A stretch of DNA of 64,000 nt from NCBI GenBank assembly GCA_032718475.1, contig JAUCBJ010007113.1:1-64000 (forward strand). Direction: 5' to 3'. A program made the position numbers and the translations under genes. Of this stretch, positions 10,636-23,715 are shown in pieces. Source of the DNA: Nemertoderma westbladi (Eukaryota > Xenacoelomorpha > Nemertodermatida > Nemertodermatidae). The first letter of the stretch is position 1. Every line of letters begins with the position of its first letter. The notes beneath the pieces are model-generated. The model ran no database searches, was not told the DNA's origin, and saw nothing but the letters and a program-made list of their open reading frames with translations.

Positions 10636-11403
10636 ATGACAATATATAAACTTACAATGTCCGGTATCCATATAAACTTACATTGCACAGTACCGGTATT
10701 CAATGTGGTTAATCTGGTCGGGGTCGGAAACCCCCGTCCAGATCACTCCGGGGTCGGAAACCCCCATACGGTTCCTTCCAGGATCGGAAACCCCCATCCA
10801 GTTCCTTCTGGGGTCGGAACCCCTGTCTGGTGGGTCCTTCCGGGGTCAGAAACCCCTTCCGGATCCTTCTGGGGTCAGAAAATTCAATTATCCACAAGTA
10901 CAAACAGGATCGCTGATTGGGACCCCATCAGTCAACAGCCCTCTCGCAGTAACTGGAACCCCCCAGTCAGAGGCCCTCCTGAAGCTTTGTTATGTCCTGG
11001 TTGTTGCACACCCTATCGATACCAAAGAAGCTTTATGAAACATAAGAAATTATGTAGTAAGTTTCTTTCAAAGGAGATCCTCACATTGTTTCGAGAACTC
11101 CCTTTCTTTCAAGACCAACCTGTCATAAATGAAGTTACAAACAGAATCTCCTTAATATCCTGGAATGTAGAAGGTCTTCATTCAACTATGAATACCTCAA
11201 TATATGACCCCTTTGATGGAGCTGATATTCTGTTATTGTGTGAAACATTTTGTTACAACAATGTTTCAATTAAGGATTATACTTGTTATAATGTAGAAGC
11301 TGTAAAGCAGTTACATGGGAGACCAATCGGTGGCCTCAGAGTTGCAGTTCATTACAGACTGTTCATAACAGAGTGTGTCACACCACCGTTCCTTTGCGAG
11401 TGA
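10636..11403 (+). pseudogene. LINE N-terminus: C2H2 finger plus endonuclease start
   Basis: The 255-codon frame has a low-complexity N-terminus made by a 30-bp tandem repeat. A zinc finger follows (CPGCC, then HKKLC, residues about 118-137). The start of an APE endonuclease comes next (ISLISWNVEGL, then DILLLCETF with the catalytic Glu). It ends early at a frameshift; the next frame continues briefly (VIQLPPAFHC) before the insertion at about 11,456. Confidence 0.6.
10718..10881 (+). repeat. 30-bp tandem repeat, about 5.5 copies
   Basis: Units share GGGGTCGGAAACCCCC, itself a near palindrome, followed by about 14 variable bases. It sits inside the 5' coding region of the zinc-finger LINE and is translated as proline/glycine-rich repeats. 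Confidence 0.75.
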
Positions 11404-11455
11404 TTCAGCTACCACCAGCATTTCATTGCCAGAAATGAATGTTGTTCTGTGTTAC

Positions 11456-12045
11456 TACAGTCAGATTCAGATTCAGATAATTATTTTAGTCACAAATACT
11501 TCTAAGCCTTATTAGGGCTACGAAGGCAGTATACGCAATACATAGTACACGATACTGATAATTAAGGTGAATAAGCATCTATAAACAAACAGCTGTCTTA
11601 TTCAGACTGACTTACCTACGGTAGACCGCCTCGCCCAACGTAAAAATAAGGATTTCAATATACAGTAGATATAGCGCAGAAAACATATTAATTGACCTAT
11701 GCCTACTGTATGCTATACACAACACATACAGCGCATATACATACAGACAGCACATACACACATACATACAGTATTCAAATATACACACATATACAATAAA
11801 GGTATTACACAAAGCCGGGCTGCTATATATATTACTGAAATCACAAAAAGGTGTAACAAATAAAATTCAATTAACAAAAAGAAATAAAGATCTATGTAAT
11901 TTCCTCCCTGTTATACTTAGTTAATAAGTGTTTGTGTAGTTTAGTTTTGCATGTTTGGAATTTTTTTTATTTTGCGTATTGAAATAGGCAGGGCATTCTA
12001 TTGTTTTATGAGGTATGAAATGAGTATGAAATCATTTATGAGGAT
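11456..12045 (-). mobile_element. Insertion inside the zinc-finger LINE endonuclease
   Basis: Endonuclease coding stops near 11,455 and resumes at about 12,047 (VVGDYNCRLDG). The intervening DNA begins with (ATTCAG)n, so on the minus strand it would end in a (CTGAAT)n microsatellite after ACTAAAATAATTA. This is the usual look of a LINE 3' end, so it is interpreted as a minus-strand, 5'-truncated LINE 3' UTR. No protein remains. Confidence 0.45.
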
Positions 12046-12046
12046 T

Positions 12047-13553
12047 ATCCGTTTTTAGTGGTGGGTGATTACAATTGCAGACTAGATGGAGTAGACACTC
12101 GATGTAAACTTCTATGCAATGGTCTTCTGGGTATGGACTTATTCTGCCTATCAGACCCCTCCCAGGCCACATATATCTGCTGAATGGTAGCAGTGTAATA
12201 GACCTGATCTTGGTCAGCCAAGCTATATGAAACACCACCTTAATTATTATTATTCCAAGCTACAATACTAAGCTCCAACGAATCAGTATCAGTCTTGTGA
12301 GAAACTCTGTATCAACCCTCGATCCAAAACCACGTGCCGTAAGGGACATTGATGCCGAGAAGTTGGCACATGTGATCCACAATAATAATTTTACACAAGC
12401 TCTTCACACTGGAGTGGATGCCTGCAATTTTATCTCCAATGCGATTCACAGATCAGCAAAAGTTCACCCTCAGCGTGCTTCAAAGCCCTGGTTTGATTGC
12501 TCTTGATTTATACTACATAAAGATCTAAAAACTATGAAGCATAAACTTAACGATAATCCATCCCTGAATGATTTCCTTACCCATAGTAAGCTACAAAAGG
12601 AACTTAAAGTGACCATATCTGAAAAAAACGACTACATGAAGCTTATCAGGGAAGATGACCAAAAACCTTGGAACCTTCTAAAAGCGAAAAAAGAGTCACC
12701 GATTGCTGCCCAAGTATCACCTGAATGCTGGGTCTCACACTTTGAGAATCTCCTGTCTCGTTCTAAGTGGCCGTGTTACCGCCCATTCCAGAAATCGCGG
12801 GGTCTGAACTTGATTGTACTATCACCCAAGCAGAAATAACTGAATCAGTTGTAAGTCAGAAGAACAACAAAGCAGCTGGTTTAGATGGCATTACTACTGA
12901 ATCTTTAAAGGCCGGTTTTGGACACTTACTGGTTCTTCTCTGGAGCCTCTTCACTGTCTGTTTTCGAACTGCAACTTGCCCTGTTTCATGGCTGATGTCA
13001 ATAATTTTCCCACTTTACAAGGGAAAAGGTGCTAAATCATCCCCTGACTTCTACCGAGGGAATTCCCTTGGTTTCTTGCTTGTTAAAAACTTACACTGCT
13101 ATACTCTTTAAGACTATACAACTGGGCTGAGACCCATAATATTCTCCCGGACGAGCAGTATGGGTTAAGAAAAAGAAGATCTACTCTGATGGCAGTGGGT
13201 TCCCTCTATAAACGGATCAAATCTGCCCTAGCTTCCAAGGGAGGTCGCTTATATGTAGTAGTAGACTTCACCAAGGCCTTCGATTCGGTCGACAGGGTAA
13301 AGCTCTGCTTAAAACTTTCCGGCCTTGGAGTGAGCTCAATTTTTAGTCTTGTTCTATGGTCCCTCATTGCGGTTAACACGATCCGAATCTGTATGGTAGC
13401 CACCTATCCAGCCCCATCCAACAGATGGTAGGGTTGATACAGGGTGACAAATTATCACCACTTTTATTTAGCCTGCCCGCGGCTCTATGTGGCGTGATCA
13501 TTGGTATTGTTATTCTCCTGTATGCCGATGATCTTGCTATCTCGTGATCCGCT
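12047..13553 (+). pseudogene. LINE endonuclease remainder and reverse transcriptase, frameshifted
   Basis: The endonuclease motif VVGDYNCRLDG is followed by GSSVIDLILVSQA. The linker (12,297-12,840) leads into RT motifs: NNKAAGLDGI, then IIFPLYKGKG, YVVVDFTKAFDSVDR (motif A, about 13,255), VGLIQGDKLSPLLF (motif B, about 13,430) and LLYADDLAI (catalytic, about 13,520). Several stops and frame changes separate them. Confidence 0.75.
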
Positions 13554-13642
13554 TAGTGATCCGCTCTCATTGGGTAAACTTTCTGGAAAACGCCACCGAA
13601 TAGCGGCACAATATATCTCGAACGCGTACTACCACAAGGTCT

Positions 13643-13828
13643 GTGCGAGTTAAAACTGTTGGAGGGGATCCGAGACCCATCTGTCGTTGTCGATTCTGTC
13701 TCGACCCCGATCATATCACCATTGAGCATGCGGCTCATTGTAAGGCACTGAACGAACTCGTTAATGAGGCTGAACCCCAGGCCAATTACAACCCTCTTCG
13801 CCGTGCTTTCTACCTGTCGAAATTATAG
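13643..13828 (+). pseudogene. LINE C-terminal Cys/His knuckle
   Basis: Directly after the YADD box the expected RT thumb is missing, and the sequence jumps to a C-terminal motif CRCRFCLDPDHITIEHAAHC, a CCHC-type zinc-binding pattern. An internal deletion joined the two, with a small TGATCCGCT duplication near 13,546-13,565. Confidence 0.55.
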
Positions 13829-14149
13829 GTAGTTCTCACGACATTGATTGAACGATCGATTTACTTCGATTCTTTAAATATTAATATTTTTTATTTGAAT
13901 GTACCGGTATATAATATTTTAATATAAATTTTATAATTTTAGTGCTAATTTTTATCACCAAATGTTTTGGTAAATAAAGTCTCCATCATCAATGTGTTTA
14001 ATGTTTAATTTGCGTTCCAAATTAATCTGATCATGCATTCCTTATATTCATGAATTCTCATTTCGTTTATAAAAGAAGTCCGAATATTCACTCTTTAAAC
14101 CCTATTAATACTGGGCTATAATATGTTGTACAAATACCGTAGGGGGTGG

Positions 14150-14192
14150 GGCTCATATTGAGCCCCCCCCCCCCCCCCCCCCCCACCCCCCC
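14150..14192. repeat. 22-base poly-C tract in a hairpin
   Basis: GGGGCTCATATTGAGCCCC leads into an uninterrupted C run (14,163-14,184) and then CACCCCCC. The strand can form a hairpin between the G-rich and C-rich arms. Confidence 0.8.
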
Positions 14193-14199
14193 GCTCCCC

Positions 14200-15560
14200 T
14201 TCTAAAATCTATAAATTTCAAAGAAAACATCTGATTTTTTTGTTTGTAGAATTCACTATTCTGAATCAGACCGAAAACAAATGTTATGGAAAAAATGTGT
14301 GGTTTTTTTGCAGCACCAAAATTTAAAGTGGAACAATTTTCAAAAAATATGAAAGTTACAATTATCACCTAATCTTTTTTAATATAGGTTTCTGGGGCGC
14401 TGAATCCATTGGGAGATATTTAAAAATAATCTGGTTAATATAAATTATAGTTTTAGTCCTCTATGTTGGCAAGAAATTAAAAATACAAGTAACCAGAACT
14501 TTTCATTTTGAAAACAAATGACAGCTGGTAGTTAGCTAGTTAGTTCGTAATAGATCTCAGGCTATATTCAATGCAATGATGGCCTTACAGTATTGTAAAC
14601 TATTATTAACTTTGTCCATAGTTTATATTGCTCATGCAATGTTCCTGCATACAAGAGTAACGATAATGGATAGACCAGTAGTACACTCCACTCTGAGAAA
14701 TTATATATTTATTCCATATCATCTCCGATGTAGTCGTGACTTGCATAAATGCCACATCTAATTTTTCGATATAATTAGTATGGCGATTGTAAGAATGTGG
14801 ACAATGGTTGCTGGAATTTACTGGGTATGCGACTGAAATCAGCATGGGAGTGATAATTGGGAGGCGCTTGGAATAACTAATGGAGGATTGTGTCTACAGG
14901 TATTCAGCTTGGCACGGACATTTAAAGGATATTTACTATGAAGGAAAATTAAGTATAAATAATAAAAAAAATAAATTACAAACAAATAATTTCGAACATC
15001 GAATTTGGAATATTGAGGCGAAAATGGGCTTCTACCTACGTACTAATGTCATAACGTTCCACGTACACGAACACGTAAAGTTACATGAACATGAAGTTCG
15101 TTAAAATGGAGGCCTTTTTGGGCAGAACAATGCAATTTCATATTTCGTAACATAGTATTTTTTCCCACCTATTTATCTTCTAGCCAGCGTTATGAAACCA
15201 ACTGAAAACTTTCAGTTTGCAATGGACAACTACTAGCCAATTATGGCATATCAAGAAATATCAGGCAGAAAAGATGTCCAAGCTAGCCAAATACAGGTAA
15301 CAAACTCGCTGCAAAAAAATAATTAATTTTATATGTATTCTAAACTGACAATGCAATGAATCTAAGGAACCACCACATAGTGACTAACTTTTATGACAAT
15401 TGACATAGCTGCCACACAAGCCAAATCTGAATTCTCGCTGGTGATGATAATGCATACCGGTAGTCATAGTGGCATATGGCATGTTATTGAATTAATAAGC
15501 AAAATTAACTTTAACTCTCCAAAACTTTATTATCCTCTCTCTACTACTAGGATCGGCATG
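14200..15560. other. AT-rich DNA, no gene recognised
   Basis: Neither strand shows a known domain. Short open frames (for example at 14,576 and 14,880) lack splice signals or family motifs. Confidence 0.35.
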
Positions 15561-15564
15561 CTGC

Positions 15565-15740
15565 ATTGCAGCTGCATTTTTAGGAATGCTGTGCCGGCTT
15601 GTCAACAAAATTGCACCGCCACAACTCCCTATCACCCATGACATTTGCTAGATCATCCGCATCTTTAAGGACTGTGTCCTTTAAGATGCGTCTCAAGAAA
15701 GTCATGGGCTGTCCACCATGCTTATTCACTCCAATCGCTC
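15565..15740 (-). mobile_element. LINE 3' remnant (short copy)
   Basis: On the minus strand this matches the longer remnant at 26,830-27,120: shared ACCCATGACATTTGCT, GATCATCCGCATCTT and GATGCGTCTCAAGAAAGTCA, in the same order. It is a 5'-truncated copy keeping only the last part of the RT C-terminus and 3' UTR. Confidence 0.65.
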
Positions 15741-16158
15741 CACTATGATTTATCATCTCTCCCCATTAGTATAACAGTGATGAAAATGAGTTGTAGGGCT
15801 TGGGTACAATTGCAAACCTTCAAATTTACTATGAAATCGGATACAACCCCCATCCCGATTCTACTTGAATTCTTTTGAACGCTATATGGTCTCCAATAAC
15901 TGTCTAGTTTCTAATTGAATATAATAAATTTCCTTCAACATATTATTTTATTTGTCAGCTATAACGCAAAATAATACCGTACGTGATAGATTATGCAAAG
16001 TAAACGAGTTGATTATTGTTTGAAGTAGTTCCATTGGGTTATCAATAAAAGTAGGGCGTGGCTCTCCCCTAGAAAGCTAAGAAATTCAGCCAGTTGTAAT
16101 GATTCATTTAATTCTAGTAAGCGGCCAAGCTTTGAAGTGCCTTGTACATTAACAAGAA
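15741..16158. other. Left flank of minisatellite A
   Basis: No gene recognised. The stretch ends with CAAGCTTTGAAGTGCC about 30 bp before the first unit. The right flank of the array has GAGCTTTGATCC, a short similarity that may be chance. Confidence 0.35.
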
Positions 16159-19100
16159 AATGGAAAGGGGACGTGCTCCAAGAAAGGTAACTGTTTTTTA
16201 TTATCACGGAAAGGGGACGTGCTCCAAGAGAGGTAAATTTTTTTTTTTAACACGGAAAGGGGACGTGCTCCAAGAGAGGTAACTGTTTTTTATTAACACG
16301 GAAAGGGGACGTGCTCCAAGAGAGGTAAGCTGTTTTTTATTAACACGGAAAGGGGACGTGCTCCAAGAGAGGTAACTGTTTTTTATTAACACGGAAAGGG
16401 GATGTGATCCAAGAGAGGTAACTGTTTTTTATATTAACACGGAAAGGGGACGTGCTCCAAGAGAGGTAACTGTTTTTTATTAATACGGAAAGGGGACGTG
16501 CTCCTAGAGAGGTAAGCTGTTTTTTATTAACACGGAAAGGGGACATGCTCCTAGAGAGGTAAGCTGTTTTTTATTAACACGGAAAGGGGACGTGCTCCTA
16601 GAGAGGTAAGCTGTTTTTTATTAACACGGAAAGGGGACGTGCTCCAAGAGAGGTAACTGTTTTTTATTATCACGGAAAGGGGACGTGCTCCAAGAGAGGT
16701 AACTGTTTTTTATTAACACGGAAAGGGGATGTGATCCAAGAGAGGTAACTGTTTTTTATATTAACACGGAAAGGGGACGTGCTCCAAGAGAGGTAACTGT
16801 TTTTTATTAATACGGAAAGGGGACGTGCTCCTAGAGAGGTAAGCTGTTTTTTATTAACACGGAAAGGGGACGTGCTCCAAGAGAGGTAAGCTGTTTTTTA
16901 TTAACACGGAAAGGGGACGTGCTCCAAGAGAGGTAACTGTTTTTTATTAACACGGAAAGGGGATGTGATCCAAGAGAGGTAACTGTTTTTTATATTAACA
17001 CGGAAAGGGGACGTGCTCCAAGAGAGGTAACTGTTTTTTATTAATACGGAAAGGGGACGTGCTCCTAGAGAGGTAAGCTGTTTTTTATTAACACGGAAAG
17101 GGGACATGCTCCTAGAGAGGTAACTGTTTTTTATTAACACGGAAAGGGGACGTGCTCCTAGAGAGGTAACTGTTTTTTATTATCACGGAAAGGGGACGTG
17201 CTCCTAGAGAGGTAAGCTGTTTTTTTATCAACACGGAAAGGGGACATGCTCCAAGAGAGGTAAGCTGTTTTTTATATTAACACGGAAAGGGGACGTGCTC
17301 CAAGAGAGGTAGCTGTTTTTTATTAACACGGAAAGGGGACGTGCTCCTAGAGAGGTAACTGTTTTTTATTATCACGGAAAGGGGACGTGCTCCTAGAGAG
17401 GTAAGCTGTTTTTTATTAACACGGAAAGGGGACATGCTCCTAGAGAGGTAAGCTGTTTTTTATTAACACGGAAAGGGGATGTGCTCCAAGAGAGGTAACT
17501 GTTTTTTATTAACACGGAAAGGGGACGTGCTCCTAGAGAGGTAACTGTTTTTTATTATCACGGAAAGGGGACGTGCTCCTAGAGAGGTAAGCTGTTTTTT
17601 ATTAACACGGAAAGGGGACATGCTCCTAGAGAGGTAAGCTGTTTTTTATTAACACGGAAAGGGGACATGCTCCTAGAGAGGTAAGCTGTTTTTTATTAAC
17701 ACAGAAAGGGGATGTGCTCCAAGAGAGGTAACTGTTTTTTATTAACACGGAAAGGGGACGTGCTCCAAGAGAGGTAACTGTTTTTTATTAACACGGAAAG
17801 GGGACGTGCTCCAAGAGAGGTAACTGTTTTTTATTAATACGGAAAGGGGACGTGCTCCTAGAGAGGTAACTGTTTTTTATTAATACGGAAAGGGGACGTG
17901 CTCCTAGAGAGGTAAGCTGTTTTTTATTAACACGGAAAGGGGACATGCTCCTAGAGAGGTAAGCTGTTTTTTATTAACACGGAAAGGGGACGTGCTCCAA
18001 GAGAGGTAACTGTTTTTTATTAATACGGAAAGGGGACGTGCTCCTAGAGAGGTAAGCTGTTTTTTATTAACACGGAAAGGGGACATGCTCCTAGAGAGGT
18101 AAGCTGTTTTTTATTAACACGGAAAGGGGACGTGCTCCAAGAGAGGTAACTGTTTTTTATTATCACGGAAAGGGGACGTGCTCCAAGAGAGGTAAGCTGT
18201 TTTTTAATAACACGGAAAGGGGATGTGCTCCAAGAGAGGTAACTGTTTTTTATTAACACGGAAAGGGGACGTGCTCCAAGAGAGGTAACTGTTTTTTATT
18301 AACACGGAAAGGGGACGTGCTCCAAGAGAGGTAACTGTTTTTTATTAACACGGAAAGGGGACGTGCTCCAAGAGAGGTGAGCTGTTTTTTTATCAACACG
18401 GAAAGGGGACGTGCTCCAAGAGAGGTAACAGTTTTTTATTAACGCGGAAAGGGGACGTGCTCCAAGAGAGGTAACTGTTTTTTATTAACACGGAAAGGGG
18501 ACGTGCTCCAAGAGAGGTGAGCTGTTTTTTTATCAACACGGAAAGGGGACGTGCTCCAAGAGAGGTAACTGTTTTTTATTAACACGGAAAGGGGACGTGC
18601 TCCAAGAGAGGTAAGCTGTTTTTTATTAACACAGAAATGGGACGTGCTCCAAGAGAGGTAACTGTTTTTTATTAACACGGAAAGGGGACGTGCTCCAAGA
18701 GAGGTGAGCTGTTTTTTTATCAACACGGAAAGGGGATGTGCTCCAAGAGAGGTGACTGTTTTTTATTAACACGGAAAGGGGACGTGCTCCAAGAGAGGTA
18801 AGCTGTTTTTTATTAACACAGAAATGGGACGTGCTCCAAGAGAGGTGACTGTTTTTTATTAACACGGAAAGGGGACGTGCTCCAAGAGAGGTAAGCTGTT
18901 TTTTATTAACACAGAAATGGGACGTGCTCCAAGAGAGGTAACTGTTTTTTATTAACACGGAAAGGGGACGTGCTCCAAGAGAGGTGAGCTGTTTTTTTAT
19001 CAACACGGAAAGGGGACGTGCTCCAAGAGAGGTAAGCTGTTTTTTATTAACACGGAAAGGGGACGTGCTCCAAGAGAGGAAAGCTGTTTTTTATTAACAC

Positions 19101-21444
19101 GGAAAGGGGACGTGCTCCAAGAGAGCTAAGCTGTTTTTTATATTAACACGGAAAGGGGACGTGCTCCAAGAGAGGAAAGCTGTTTTCTATTAACATGGAA
19201 AGGGGACGTGCTCCAAGAGAGGTAACTGCCTTTTATTAACACAGAATGGGGACGTGCTCCAAGAGAGGTAACTGTTTTTTATTAACATGGAAAGGGACGT
19301 GCTCCAAGAGAGTTAACTGTTTTTTATTAACACGGAAAGGGGACATGCTCCAAGAGAGGTAACTGTTTTTTATTAATACGGAAAGGGGAAGTGCTCCAAG
19401 AGAGGTAACTGTTTTTTATTAACACGGAAATGGGACGTGCTCCAAGAAAGGTAACTGTTTTTTATTAACACGGAAAGGGGACATGCTCCTAGAGAGGTAA
19501 GCTGTTTTTTATTAACACGGAAAGGGGACGTGCTCCAAGAAAGGTAACTGTTTTTTATTAACACGGAAAGGGGACATGCTCCTAGAGAGGTAAGCTGTTT
19601 TTTATTAACACGGAAAGGGGACGTGCTCCAAGAAAGGTAGCTGTTTTTTATTAACACGGAAAGGGGACGTGCTCCAAGAAAGGTAACTGTTTTTTATTAA
19701 CACGGAAAGGGGATGTGCTCCAAGAGAGGTAACTGTTTTTTATTAACACGGAAAGGGGACGTGCTCCAAGAGAGGTAACTGTTTTTTATTAATACGGAAA
19801 TGGGAAGTGCTCCAAGAAAGGTAACTGTTTTTTATTAACACGGAAAGGGGACATGCTCCTAGAGAGGTAAGCTGTTTTTTATTAACACGGAAAGGGGACG
19901 TGCTCCAAGAGAGGTAACTGTTTTTTATTAACACGGAAAGGGGACATGCTCCTAGAGAGGTAAGCTGTTTTTTATTAACACGGAAAGGGGACATGCTCCT
20001 AGAGAGGTAAGCTGTTTTTTATTTACACGGAAAGGGGACGTGCTCCAAGAAAGGTAACTGTTTTTTATTTACACGGAAAGGGGACATGCTCCTAGAGAGG
20101 TAAGCTGTTTTTTATTAACACGGAAAGGGGACGTGCTCCAAGAAAGGTAAGCTGTTTTTTATTAACACGGAAAGGGGACGTGCTCCAAGAGAGGTAACTG
20201 TTTTTTATTAATACGGAAATGGGAAGTGCTCCAAGAAAGGTAACTGTTTTTTATTAACACGGAAAGGGGACATGCTCCTAGAGAGGTAAGCTGTTTTTTA
20301 TTAACACGGAAAGGGGACATGCTCCTAGAGAGGTAAGCTGTTTTTTATTTACACGGAAAGGGGACGTGCTCCAAGAAAGGTAACTGTTTTTTATTTACAC
20401 GGAAAGGGGACATGCTCCTAGAGAGGTAAGCTGTTTTTTATTAACACGGAAAGGGGACGTGCTCCAAGAAAGGTAAGCTGTTTTTTATTAACACGGAAAG
20501 GGGACGTGCTCCAAGAGAGGTAACTGTTTTTTATTAATACGGAAATGGGAAGTGCTCCAAGAAAGGTAACTGTTTTTTATTAACACGGAAAGGGGACATG
20601 CTCCTAGAGAGGTAAGCTGTTTTTTATTAACACGGAAAGGGGACGTGCTCCAAGAGAGGTAACTGTTTTTTATTAATACGGAAAGGGGACGTGCTCCTAG
20701 AGAGGTAAGCTGTTTTTTATTAACACGGAAAGGGGACGTGCTCCAAGAGAGGTAAGCTGTTTTTTATTAACACGGAAAGGGGACGTGCTCCAAGAGAGCT
20801 AACTGTTTTTTATTAACACAGAAATGGGACGTGCTCCAAGAGAGGTAACAGTTTTTTATTAACACGGAAAGGGGACGTTCTCCAAGAAAGGTAACTGTTT
20901 TTTATTAACACGGAAAGGGGACGTACTCCAAGAGAGGTAAGCTTTTTATATTAACACGGAAAGAGGACGTGCTCCAAGAGAGGTAACAGTTTTTTATTAA
21001 CACGGAAAGGGGACGTTCTCCAAGAAAGGTAACTGTTTTTTATTAACACGGAAAGGGGACATGCTCCTAGAGAGGTAAGCTGTTTTTTATTAACACGGAA
21101 AGGGGGCGTGCTCCAAGAAAGGTAACTGTTTTTTATTAACACGGAAAGGGGACATGCTCCAAGAGAGGTAACTGTTTTTTATTAATACGGAAAAGGGAGG
21201 TGCTCCAAGAGAGGTAACTGATTTTTATTAATACGGAAAGGGGACGTGCTCCTAGAGAGGTAAGCTGTTTTTTATTAACACGGAAAGGGGACGTGCTCCA
21301 AGAGAGGTGAGCTGTTTTTTATTAACGCGGAAAGGGGACGTGCTCCAAGAGAGGTAACTGTTTTTTATTAACATGGAAAGGGGACGTGCTCCAAGAGAGG
21401 TGAGCTGTTTTTTATTAACACGGAAAGGGGACGTGCTCCAAGAG
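16159..21444. repeat. Minisatellite A, 46/47-bp unit, about 114 copies
   Basis: The unit core is GAAAGGGGACGTGCTCC, then AAGAGAGGTAA(G)CTG, a T6 run and ATTAACACG. Units with GTAAGCTG are 47 bp and those with GTAACTG are 46 bp. Variant units (GATGTGATCC near 16,400, 16,727 and 16,961; AATACGGAAATGGGAAG near 19,793, 20,212 and 20,538) recur at multi-unit spacing, showing local higher-order duplications. On the minus strand each unit carries AATAAA. The long minus-strand frames across it are artefacts of repetition. Confidence 0.97.
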
Positions 21445-23163
21445 CTTTGATCCGGTATTTATACGAAATCTTGTGACCTTCATCACAATCGTTGTAAGAA
21501 AATAAATAAACATTTAATTATTTATTCATACATATAACATATATGTATATTATTCGTATATATAAAATATATATATATATTGGATGGAATATTCCACCTC
21601 TGTCCACAATAACGTGTAACACCACGTTCGTACCGAAACATTTAAACATAAAAATGTTAAACATTGAACTGCGATCAAAGGAATTGTTAATTGTACGATA
21701 ATAAATTTGTAATAAAATTAATATCATGACAACTGCTATTGTCTATAGATAAATAGGATTGTGGTACTTAATTATGGCCCTTTCTGAATCCGTGGAGCTA
21801 CTAAACACTGACTGTTTTACCGCCTAACTATATTGTACCAGTCGCATCGCAAATATTCTTGAACATTGGTACCTACAGAAATAGGACCATGCAAGAATTC
21901 GAAATCTGTAAACACATCTGAAACACGGTGAGAATTACTAAGTTTTGAAAATTGAATATTTTAGCATTCGAGTTAGAGTCATGCTAATTAATTCTAATCA
22001 AACATTATATAATTATAGATACGCCCCCCAATCGAGGCAAACGAATAATCAAACATTATAGAATGTAATCTTCTTTGTAATTAATTGTTTTAGTGTTCTC
22101 GATTACTTGGATTTAAAGTAGATTTGTTTTTTTGTAAGATTTGGAGTTTAACGCAAATAATATATACAACTCATTTTCAAACTGATTCTATAATCTATGA
22201 CATTTACTATGAGATGAAATAGTCGAAATCAGTTTAGCGGAATGTCCATAAACTGCCTCCGGGCATGTAAGCGGATCTGACACAGACGAAAGAACTCGAA
22301 ATACGATATCACTTAAGGAAAATTATCAATTACATACCCATGACAATTATACTATCTTAGTTGATTATACCCTTACCCCACAATACCCACCGGGGTAAAT
22401 TCAACTCAATTATTCCGTTGCCTCCCCCGAATTTCAGTGGAGGCAACTGGAATTACCTTTTTTAATATTCAGAACGCGTAGTTGTTCATGTCCGCAAAGG
22501 GAATTTTAAAATACGTGTCCATCCAATACGTGCAGATCCATTACTGGTACGTCTACCCAAACAATGGTCCGCAGATGTTTATGGCTACTCAGCCTACTTA
22601 TCTTGCTCTGGGGTCTGATGATAGAGTCTGAACGCCAGTGTCGCCGAGATGAGCCCATCATATCAAACTTATACAAATTCTACAACGTCAACATAAATGA
22701 TGATTGAAATTCCCACCAAAAGAGTTCATTGGTGGATAAGAATGTATTATGACTGCATGTGCAATACAATATAAGATACATAGCAGTGTGATTGACCATA
22801 CGAATAAATTATATGCAGACGACTACAAAGTAAACGATTAATATTTATTAATAAGATTATTTTACCCGAGACTCACCTCGTCTCGAACAATACAAAAAGC
22901 GCCGTTCATGTGATAGTCAAAGAAAGACAATTAAATTAACTATTAAACATGTAAAATGTATAACAGGTACAGAAATCAAGTGGCACATGCGTTTATGCTT
23001 TTTCTGCAATAAATATGAATTAACATTACATTCACTATTCAGTGGAAATATTAATAAAGACTAGGAAGGAGACTAGTTGGAAAATTAATATAGAGTAGTG
23101 GGTGAATGTTTGCATGCGCATTCTCATTTTGTACACAGACATGCAGACATCTCCATCACTCAC
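21445..23163. other. Intergenic or intronic AT-rich DNA
   Basis: An AT dinucleotide-rich patch lies at 21,530-21,590. No confident exon. A plus-strand frame at 22,466-22,620 and a minus-strand frame opposite it are both open but unrecognised. If the synaptotagmin-like gene continues left, this is its intron. Confidence 0.35.
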
Positions 23164-23310
23164 CATCCCCCAACCCGCTGCTAATGCGTTTGACCACAAT
23201 CTGACTCCCAGATGCGCTTCGTTCCTTCAATTTATTCCATTGTTCCACATCGCGCCCGTTGTCCGACCCACTGGAGGAATCTCTATCCGCTGCCATTAAT
23301 CCTTTAAATT
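23164..23310 (-). CDS. Synaptotagmin-14/16-like gene, linker exon
   Basis: On the minus strand, acceptor CTCATTGTAG is followed by 147 nt and the strong donor G|GTGAGTG. Entered in phase 1 from the transmembrane exon (…INRD + E) it is open throughout and leaves in phase 1. It reads AADRDSSSGSDNGRDVEQW followed by a Ser/Lys-rich stretch. In synaptotagmin-14 the membrane segment is likewise followed by a Ser/Glu/Asp-rich linker before the two C2 domains. No C2-domain exon was found further left, so the gene is incomplete here. Confidence 0.65.
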
Positions 23311-23715
23311 CTACAATGAGGATGTCAGGTCAGAATATTTTTGTAATTACATGTTACATTAATTCATTGTACTTCACTATACTACAGCAAACAACTACTG
23401 AGCTCGCGTTGCCAAATGAATGTCAAATAATGCGTACGCATTCACTGTGCTTACTTGCACACATTTAGTTGCAAACTATACGTCACGATTCCGAATATAT
23501 TATATTTTCGTATCATAAACCATTAGCTAATTAGCATATACGCCCTTACCCCTCTCTGGTTGACTTTGATGATGAATACTCCATAAACACGAAGGCGAGG
23601 CCGCACTGTGGAGGTGCTAATCAGACAAACATGTTTACACTAATTTCTTGACAGAACTTTATTCACCTACTTAAAGTGATTGGTAAGTACCTATGGTTAC
23701 TAAATGGTGCAGTAG

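Larger units (their letters stand above)
10194..13990 (+). mobile_element. Decayed second LINE family with zinc fingers
   Basis: Pieces of one APE-type non-LTR element lie in order on the plus strand: C2H2 finger and endonuclease start (about 10,980-11,455), endonuclease remainder (from 12,047), reverse transcriptase (12,850-13,550), and a C-terminal Cys/His motif (13,680-13,750). The 3' end lies near AATAAAGTCTCC at 13,972. Frameshifts, an internal insertion (11,456-12,045) and a deletion after the catalytic motif make it non-functional. The clade cannot be fixed by eye. The 75-codon frame at 10,194-10,421 may belong to its 5' region. Confidence 0.65.

Noticed and set aside
16159-21444. Centromeric satellite
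   Set aside because: Each array is short, locally derived or gene-linked, and different from the others. Nothing points to megabase-scale satellite.
22466-22640. Possible exon on the plus strand (after TTTTTTAATATTCAG) or an opposing minus-strand exon of the synaptotagmin-like gene
   Set aside because: Both strands are open, neither resembles a known protein, the minus acceptor is poor in pyrimidines, and the donor is weak.
10000-22800. C2A/C2B domain exons of the synaptotagmin-like gene
   Set aside because: I looked for C2-domain coding on the minus strand and found none, so the gene is reported as incomplete rather than forcing weak frames.
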